Of a DNA stretch of 5,344 bases, positions 1 through 5,344 are shown piece by piece. The translations under genes and the position numbers were made by a program. Source of the DNA: Betaproteobacteria bacterium. Its GTDB lineage: Bacteria > Pseudomonadota > Gammaproteobacteria > Burkholderiales > Casimicrobiaceae. Within the stretch, counting starts at the first letter, position 1. Every line of letters begins with the position of its first letter. The notes under the pieces were generated by a model. The model was given only the letters and a program-made list of their open reading frames with translations. It was not told where the DNA came from and ran no database searches. The stretch is taken from positions 666 through 6,009 of the forward strand of contig PLYG01000208.1 in the NCBI GenBank assembly GCA_003153335.1, written 5' to 3'.

Positions 1-1007
1 TTGTGCTGACGTTTCTCGCGGGTGCGGAACTGGATCCTGCGGTGTTCCTCATCAAGTGGAAAGAGGCGTGCCTCATCGGCGTGGTGGGCTTCGTCGCGCC
101 CTTTCTCGGCTGCACCGCCGTGGCCTACTGGGGTCTGCACTGGGATGTCAGAGCAAGCTGGTTGGCTGGCGTCGCGATGTCAACGACATCGGTCGCGGTG
201 GTCTACGCGGTCATGCTTGAGTTCGGGCTCAATCGCACCGATTACGGTAAAGTCGTGCTCGCCGCCTGCTTCGTCAACGACTTGGCAACCGTGCTTACGC
301 TCGGCTTCAAGTTCTCGCCATTTACTATCAAGACTTTGGAGTTCGCAGGCGGTAGCGCAGCGGCGTTCGTTATTCTTCCCTGGCTCGTACCGCGATTCTT
401 CAAGCGCTTCGGCGGCCGCCCTTCGGAGCTCGAGGCCAAGTTTCTGCTCTTGGCGATCTTCGGGTTGGGTGCGCTCGCGCTCTGGGCGGATAGCGAGCCG
501 GTGCTGCCGGCGTATATCCTCGGGATGATTCTCGCGGGCACGGTGGGCAAAGATCATGCTCTGGTGCGGCGCCTGCGCACGCTCACCTTTGGGCTACTCA
601 CACCTTTCTATTTCATCCGCGCAGGCTCATACGTCTCCGTGCAGGCATTGCTCTCCGGCTTCAGCGTATTGATCGTGCTCCTTGCAGCAAAGATGGTGAC
701 AAAGTTCGTCGGCGTGTACCCGATCACCAAGTTCTTCAAGTCCCCGCCCAAGGAAGCGATGTACACGACGCTTCTCATGTCGACGGGGCTTACGTTTGGC
801 AGCATCTCGGCGCTTTTCGGGTTGACGCACCGGATTATCACCCAGCAGCAGTATTCGTATCTCATCGCAGCCGTCATCGGCAGCGCCGTCGTGCCCACGC
901 TCATTGCCAACGCCTTCTTCCTGCCACGCCATCTGGTGCAAAATGCTGACGTACAAGCTCGATCCTCCGAGCCCGCGGCTGCGATGCGCGCGGAGGAAGC
1001 GAAGTAG
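1..1007 (+). CDS. Cation:proton antiporter, CPA2 / Na_H_Exchanger family (5' end outside window)
   Basis: This is an inner-membrane antiporter that exchanges a monovalent cation (Na+ or K+; the sequence does not decide which) for protons. About 334 codons are present and read open from the left edge; the GTG at position 3 is probably an internal valine, because the first residues (LTFLAGAELDP) match a conserved stretch well inside family members. Numbering from that GTG, I count nine to ten hydrophobic segments, at about 21-44, 52-72, 82-102, 115-131, 146-162, 166-182, 213-235, 253-273 and 284-306. The family core is visible as STTSVAVVYAV (60-70) followed by the ion-site pair N92-D93 in ACFVNDLATV. 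TPFYFIRAG (200-208) and MSTGLTFGSISALFG (259-273) also fit. The last 28 residues are a hydrophilic tail. There is no nucleotide-binding RCK/TrkA-N domain at the C-terminus, so it is not a full KefB/KefC-type channel-antiporter. It is followed closely by a usp gene. Confidence 0.88.
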   Translation, partial: VLTFLAGAELDPAVFLIKWKEACLIGVVGFVAPFLGCTAVAYWGLHWDVRASWLAGVAMSTTSVAVVYAVMLEFGLNRTDYGKVVLAACFVNDLATVLTLGFKFSPFTIKTLEFAGGSAAAFVILPWLVPRFFKRFGGRPSELEAKFLLLAIFGLGALALWADSEPVLPAYILGMILAGTVGKDHALVRRLRTLTFGLLTPFYFIRAGSYVSVQALLSGFSVLIVLLAAKMVTKFVGVYPITKFFKSPPKEAMYTTLLMSTGLTFGSISALFGLTHRIITQQQYSYLIAAVIGSAVVPTLIANAFFLPRHLVQNADVQARSSEPAAAMRAEEAK

Positions 1008-1014
1008 GAGAAGG
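1006..1014 (+). promoter_or_regulatory. Ribosome binding site of the usp gene
   Basis: AGGAGAAGG overlaps the TAG stop of the antiporter gene. Its AGGAG core lies nine bases before the ATG at 1020. It is the strongest Shine-Dalgarno sequence in the window, and it confirms the usp start. A ribosome finishing the antiporter would stop on this site, which fits coupled translation. Confidence 0.75.
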
Positions 1015-1019
1015 TTGTC

Positions 1020-1436
1020 ATGTTCAATAAAATCCTATTGGCCTACGACGGGTCCGAGCCTGCGAAGAAGGCATTTGTCCGCTGCCTTGAAATGGCCACA
1101 TGTTTCAAGGCGCAGCTCTCGATAGTCGCCGTGATCCGTCCACCCGAGTTCGCCGAGGATGTCGAGACCGAAGCGATCCTCGAGACCGCACGCAGCCATT
1201 TCGATCAGGAGCTTGCGAAGCTGCAAACGCGCGCGCGCGCATCGGGAATCAGCGCGGCTATTCAGATCCGCGTGGGACATCCGGCCGAACAGATCATTGC
1301 GGCCGCCGAGGAGTGGCAGGCGGACATGATCGTGACCGGACATCGCGGACGGGGGCTCTTTGAACGCTGGCTCTTGGGCTCGGTTTCGAAACTCGTCATC
1401 GCCTACGCGCGCTGCGCAGTGCTGGTCATCCGGTAA
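1020..1436 (+). CDS. Universal stress protein, UspA family, ATP-binding type
   Basis: This is a 138-residue cytoplasmic single-domain Usp, the usual length for the family. The N-terminus MFNKILLAYDGSEPAKKA is the typical first strand with its nucleotide-contacting aspartate (D10). VGHPAEQI (85-92) is the conserved mid-protein motif. The C-terminal half carries the ATP-binding signature G-2x-G-9x-G-S at G107, G110, G120 and S121 (GHRG, then GS), so it should bind ATP like MJ0577-type proteins rather than being a non-binding UspA. The start is ATG 1020, set by a strong ribosome binding site. It lies 12 bases after the antiporter and is probably cotranscribed with it. Usp proteins next to transporters often act as nucleotide-responsive partners; that role here is inference. 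An alternating CG run at 1228-1240 lies within the gene, and a hairpin spans the stop codon. Confidence 0.93.
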   Translation: MFNKILLAYDGSEPAKKAFVRCLEMATCFKAQLSIVAVIRPPEFAEDVETEAILETARSHFDQELAKLQTRARASGISAAIQIRVGHPAEQIIAAAEEWQADMIVTGHRGRGLFERWLLGSVSKLVIAYARCAVLVIR

Positions 1437-1457
1437 CGCACATGACGCACTGCGCGG
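1412..1457 (+). terminator. Hairpin spanning the usp stop codon, possible terminator or 3'-end structure
   Basis: GCGCAGTGC at 1414-1422 is perfectly complementary to GCACTGCGC at 1447-1455. The stem extends outwards by a T-G wobble (1413/1456) and a C-G pair (1412/1457). It continues inwards, after a TG bulge (1423-1424), with GTCAT (1425-1429) against ATGAC (1442-1446). This gives about 16 pairs and a 12-base loop that contains the TAA stop codon (1434-1436). No T-run follows on either strand, so it is not a classical intrinsic terminator. It could stabilise the 3' end, work with Rho, or serve both convergent units. Confidence 0.45.
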
Positions 1458-1486
1458 GTACGGTGCCTGACCATCGGGACGCTGAG

Positions 1487-1528
1487 GGCAGTTGACATGC
1501 CTACTTCTCATGCGGTGTCAGCTCTGCC
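1487..1528. other. Second inverted repeat in the convergent gap
   Basis: GGCAG (1487-1491) is complementary to CTGCC (1524-1528), and inside it TGACA (1493-1497) is complementary to TGTCA (1516-1520). A small asymmetric internal loop separates the two stems, and the terminal loop is 18 bases. An alternative register pairs AGTTGACA (1490-1497) with TGTCAGCT (1516-1523), with one wobble. No T-run follows on either strand. Apart from this and the hairpin at the usp stop, I see nothing in the 127-base gap 1437-1563 between usp and serS. It may help end transcription from one or both sides, but it is weak. Confidence 0.25.
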
Positions 1529-1563
1529 GAGAAGGAGAAGCCTTAAGAGTGCCTTGGATCGCT

Positions 1564-2840
1564 TTAGCTAGTGGGTGCTAGCCGCTCGACGCCGCCCATA
1601 TAAGGCTTGAGCACGTCCGGAACGCTCACCGAACCGTCCGCGTTCTGGTAGTTCTCGAGAATGGCGACAACGGCGCGGCCGACGGCGACGCCCGATCCAT
1701 TTAGTGTGTGCACGGGCTCAGGTTTGCCCGTTTCCGGATTACGCCAGCGTGCCTGCATGCGTCGCGCTTGAAAGGCCTCGCAATTACTGCAGGAGGAGAT
1801 CTCGCGGTACTGCTCCTGCCCCGGGAGCCAGACCTCCAGATCATAGGTCTTTGCGCTGCTGAAGCCGACGTCGCCCGCGCATAAAGCCACGACACGATAC
1901 GGCAGCGCGAGCCTCTGTAAGACTTCTTCGGCATGCGCGGTCAGGGCTTCCAGAGCCGCGTAGGAGTCGGCGGGTCGCACGATCTGCACGAGCTCAACCT
2001 TTTCGAACTGGTGTTGACGGATCATGCCGCGAGTGTCCTTGCCGTGCGATCCGGCTTCGGAGCGAAAACACGGCGTGTGGGCCACGAGCTTCACGGGCAA
2101 ACCTTCCGCCGAAAGAATCTGTTCGCGCACGAGATTGGTAAGCGAGACTTCTGCGGTCGGGATCAAATAGAAGCCCGGGTCGCCCTTGACCGCGAAGAGA
2201 TCCGCCTCGAACTTGGGCAGCTGCCCCGTACCGATGAGCGCTGCCCTTGCGACGAGATACGGTACGTAGGCTTCCGTGTAGCCATGCGTGCGCGTATGTA
2301 GATCGAGCATGAACTGCGTAAGCGCGCGATGCAGATGCGCAAGCTCTCCGCGCATGACGGCAAAGCGCGCACCAGAGATGCGCGCGGCGCTCTCAAAATC
2401 AAGGCCGAGCCGCTCGCCGACCTGCACATGATCCTGCGGCTTGAATGCAAATGTCGGTGGCGTCCCCCAACGGCGCAGCTCAACGTTCGCGCCCTCATCA
2501 TGGCCGTCGGGCACAGATTCGTGCAGCAGGTTCGGCAGGCCGAGCTGCCATGCGTCGAGCTCGGCCTGCACGCGGGTGAGTTCCTCCTCGGCCTGCGCAA
2601 GGGCGCTCGTGAGGCCGTCGCCTTCGGCGATGACTGCGGCAATATCCTGGCCGTGTGCCTTCGCCATCCCCACTTTCTTCGCATTTGCATTGCGAGCGGC
2701 ACGCAGCCGATCAGTTTCGACTTGCCAGTGTTTGCGCCGTTCCTCGAGGGCGCGTGCCGATGCCACATCGAGCACGTAACCGCGGCGTGCGAGTGCGTGC
2801 GCGACGGCGGCGGGATCGGCGCGCAGCAACCTCGGATCGA

Positions 2841-2844
<4 letters not shown>
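1564..2844 (-). CDS. serS: Serine--tRNA ligase (seryl-tRNA synthetase)
   Basis: SerS is a cytoplasmic class II aminoacyl-tRNA synthetase. It activates serine with ATP and charges tRNA-Ser, and also tRNA-Sec where present. The 426 residues match the normal bacterial length. Residues 1 to about 105 form the N-terminal domain, whose charged helical stretches (about 28-62 and 75-100) correspond to the antiparallel coiled coil that grips the long variable arm of tRNA-Ser. The catalytic domain follows: the serine-binding TAE (230-232), motif 2 from TPCFRSEAG to QHQFEKVEL (257-285, with R261 and E263), EISSCSNCEAFQARR (348-362), and motif 3 NGSGVAVGRAVVAILENYQ (382-400, R390). Nothing essential is missing. 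The ATG at 2844 overlaps the rarA stop (ATGA), and no good Shine-Dalgarno precedes it, so translation is probably coupled to rarA. It is the last gene of the minus-strand block. Confidence 0.97.
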
Positions 2845-4160
<1,316 letters not shown>

Positions 4161-4172
4161 GTTAGGAGCCCG

Positions 4173-4784
4173 TCAGCCGCCGATCACGTCCGCGCCTTCG
4201 GGCGGTGTGAACTTGAAGCTATCGGCGCTGAGCGCCGGGTTCTTTTCGAATTTCGACACGGTGATGATCGTGCGCTGGCCGAAGCTGTCGACAAATTCGA
4301 GCTTCTGCAGGATGCCTTTGTTGAATCCGATCCTGGCAGATTCCAGCCCCGAATCGGCGGCCTTGGGCTTGGCGGCCAGCCAGGTGAGCCCGTCGCCCCG
4401 AGGCAACTCCTCCACTGCAAACACCTTTTCAAAGTCCTGGCTGCCGGCAAGCAACGCTGCCGGCGTCGCACTCAGCGTCTGGTCCATGGCGCGTATCGTG
4501 ACCTGGTTGAGGTCGGTGTCGTAGACCCACACCTTCTGGCCGTCGCCCACGAGCAATTGCGTGTAGGGCTTGACATACGACCAGCGGAATTTTCCCGGGC
4601 GCGCCAGGCTGAAAGTGCCCGAGGCCTCGCGCAGTACCTTGCCGGTCCGATCGACGACAACCTGGGTGAAATCGCCGCGGGCCGACTTGGTCTGGGTGGT
4701 GAAAATGCGGAATTCTTCCACGGCACCGGCCACGGCCGGCGCCGACAGAGAAAAAATCATTGCGACGAGCAGCAACCAACGCAT
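4173..4784 (-). CDS. lolA: Outer-membrane lipoprotein carrier protein LolA
   Basis: LolA is the periplasmic chaperone that takes lipoproteins from the LolCDE complex in the inner membrane and delivers them to LolB in the outer membrane. From ATG 4784 the protein has 203 residues. It begins with a short Sec signal peptide (hydrophobic 4-15) and a likely signal peptidase I site AVA|GAVEEF after residue 19. The mature part shows family features: ARGDFTQ (35-41), SGTFSLARPGKFRWSY (55-70), QLLVGDGQKVWVYDTDLNQ (76-94), and the C-terminal FKFTPPEGADVIGG (190-203). A TTG directly before (4787) would add one residue. I prefer the ATG because GGGA lies eight bases before it, whereas it is only five from the TTG. 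It lies between ftsK and rarA as in many proteobacteria, separated from ftsK by 161 bases and from rarA by 12. Confidence 0.95.
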   Translation of the reverse strand: MRWLLLVAMIFSLSAPAVAGAVEEFRIFTTQTKSARGDFTQVVVDRTGKVLREASGTFSLARPGKFRWSYVKPYTQLLVGDGQKVWVYDTDLNQVTIRAMDQTLSATPAALLAGSQDFEKVFAVEELPRGDGLTWLAAKPKAADSGLESARIGFNKGILQKLEFVDSFGQRTIITVSKFEKNPALSADSFKFTPPEGADVIGG

Positions 4785-4945
4785 CAACGGATTCCCGGCA
4801 TGTTGTACATCCTCTTCATAGGTGGATCGCCATGCGGGCGCTGCCGCAGCAGCGCCGTAACCCGCGATGGAGGCTCGTGCCTACGGTTGCCATTCTGACC
4901 CGTTTCTCCGCCCCACGTTCAAATGTCGTGGATGACGTATGGCGC
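4785..4945 (-). other. ftsK-lolA intergenic region
   Basis: This 161-base gap separates the ftsK stop from the lolA ATG. It contains one strong GC-rich hairpin (4837-4856), a weak inverted repeat CCACG (4913-4917) / CGTGG (4927-4931), and tiny ORFs leading into lolA. On the minus strand a TTGAAC hexamer (4924-4919) precedes CAGAAT (4899-4894) with a 19-base spacer. That spacing is too long for a confident sigma-70 promoter, although a lolA promoter would be expected in this gap if lolA is not read only from ftsK. Confidence 0.4.
4837..4856 (-). other. GC-rich hairpin in the ftsK-lolA gap
   Basis: GGCGCTGC (4837-4844) and GCAGCGCC (4849-4856) form a perfect eight-pair stem around a four-base loop. 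On the minus strand it lies about 90 bases after the ftsK stop and about 50 bases before the lolA ATG. No T-run follows, so it is not a standard intrinsic terminator. It may be a Rho-related 3' end of ftsK mRNA, an attenuating or stabilising structure in the lolA leader, or chance in GC-rich DNA. Confidence 0.4.
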
Positions 4946-5344
4946 TCATGTCTCGCCCCGATTGGGCACCAGCACCTCCCGATTGCCATTGGTTTGCATC
5001 GCCGACACCAGCCCCGCCTTTTCCATTTGCTCGATCAGCCGCGCTGCGCGGTTGTAGCCTATGCGCAAATGCCGCTGTACCAGCGATATGGACGCGCGCC
5101 GCGAACTGAGAACGATCTGCACCGCCTGATCGTACATCGGATCGGCTTCCGGATCGTTGCCGGCCTCGCCGCCTTCCGTCCCTTTTGCGTCGCTGCCCCC
5201 CGGATCGAGGACGCCATCCTCGTACTGCGGCGCGCCCTGGTGCTTGAGATAGTCAACGACCGCGTGCACCTCCTGGTCCGTCACATAGGCGCCGTGCACG
5301 CGTTGCGCCAATCCATGCCCCGGCGGCAGGTACAGCATGTCGCC
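4946..5344 (-). CDS. ftsK: DNA translocase FtsK, C-terminal part (start outside window)
   Basis: FtsK is the septum-anchored, ATP-driven DNA pump that clears chromosomes from the division site and activates XerCD at dif. Only the last 132 codons are here; the frame runs through the right edge, and GDMLYLPPG at the start of the fragment is the family motif from the end of the RecA-like motor. RVHGAYVTDQEVHAVVDYLK (15-34) completes the motor. A glycine- and acid-rich linker (about 42-68) leads to the gamma winged-helix domain (about 69-128): DPMYDQAVQIVLSSRRASIS, then LVQRHLRIGYNRAARLIEQM with the recognition helix that reads KOPS polarity sequences, then GLVSAMQTNGNREVLVP. The C-terminus is intact and ends in TGA at 4946-4948. 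The gamma wording resembles betaproteobacterial FtsK, which is my main taxonomic clue. The closely related SftA/SpoIIIE are unlikely given the lolA neighbour. Confidence 0.95.
   Translation of the reverse strand, partial: GDMLYLPPGHGLAQRVHGAYVTDQEVHAVVDYLKHQGAPQYEDGVLDPGGSDAKGTEGGEAGNDPEADPMYDQAVQIVLSSRRASISLVQRHLRIGYNRAARLIEQMEKAGLVSAMQTNGNREVLVPNRGET

Noticed and set aside
1035..1511. A 158-codon open frame on the minus strand over usp
   Set aside because: It is antisense to a well-supported Usp and its composition is that of a shadow frame. It would also run through the usp stop-codon hairpin.
1567..1582. GCTAG/CTAGC stem at the very end of serS
   Set aside because: A five-pair stem with a six-base loop and no T-run is too weak to call a terminator.
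4894..4924. Possible sigma-70 promoter for lolA (TTGAAC and CAGAAT on the minus strand)
   Set aside because: The spacer is 19 bases and the -10 hexamer matches the consensus at only four of six positions, so it cannot be told from chance. It is mentioned in the gap entry only.

Overview
The window (5344 bases, GC-rich) looks like ordinary chromosomal DNA of a proteobacterium, most likely a betaproteobacterium. The minus-strand gene order ftsK-lolA-rarA-serS is a conserved block in Beta- and Gammaproteobacteria. The C-terminal winged helix of FtsK (RASISLVQRHLRIGYNRAAR, then GLVSAMQTNGNREVL) resembles betaproteobacterial FtsK as I remember it. This lineage call comes from remembered family sequences, not from a search.

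Layout. Positions 1-1007 (+) hold the 3' part of a CPA2-type cation:proton antiporter whose start lies before the window. Positions 1020-1436 (+) hold a small ATP-binding universal stress protein; it follows after 12 bases and has a strong ribosome binding site, so the two form one transcription unit. Positions 1437-1563 are a convergent intergenic gap with two hairpins, the stronger one spanning the usp stop codon. Reading leftwards from the right edge on the minus strand come the C-terminal 132 codons of ftsK (5344-4946), a 161-base gap with a GC-rich hairpin, lolA (4784-4173), rarA (4160-2841) and serS (2844-1564). lolA and rarA are 12 bases apart; rarA and serS overlap by ATGA.

The minus-strand block is housekeeping: chromosome segregation at division (FtsK), periplasmic lipoprotein transport (LolA), maintenance of stalled replication forks (RarA) and serine charging of tRNA (SerS). 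The tight spacing of lolA-rarA-serS implies one transcript with translational coupling. The plus-strand pair suggests ion or pH homeostasis tied to a nucleotide-binding stress protein.

I see no mobile element, CRISPR array, tRNA, rRNA, phage gene or defence gene, and no convincing new system. The points worth a second look are small: the stop-codon hairpin of usp, the hairpins in the two gaps, the start region of lolA with tiny overlapping ORFs, and the antiporter-Usp pairing.
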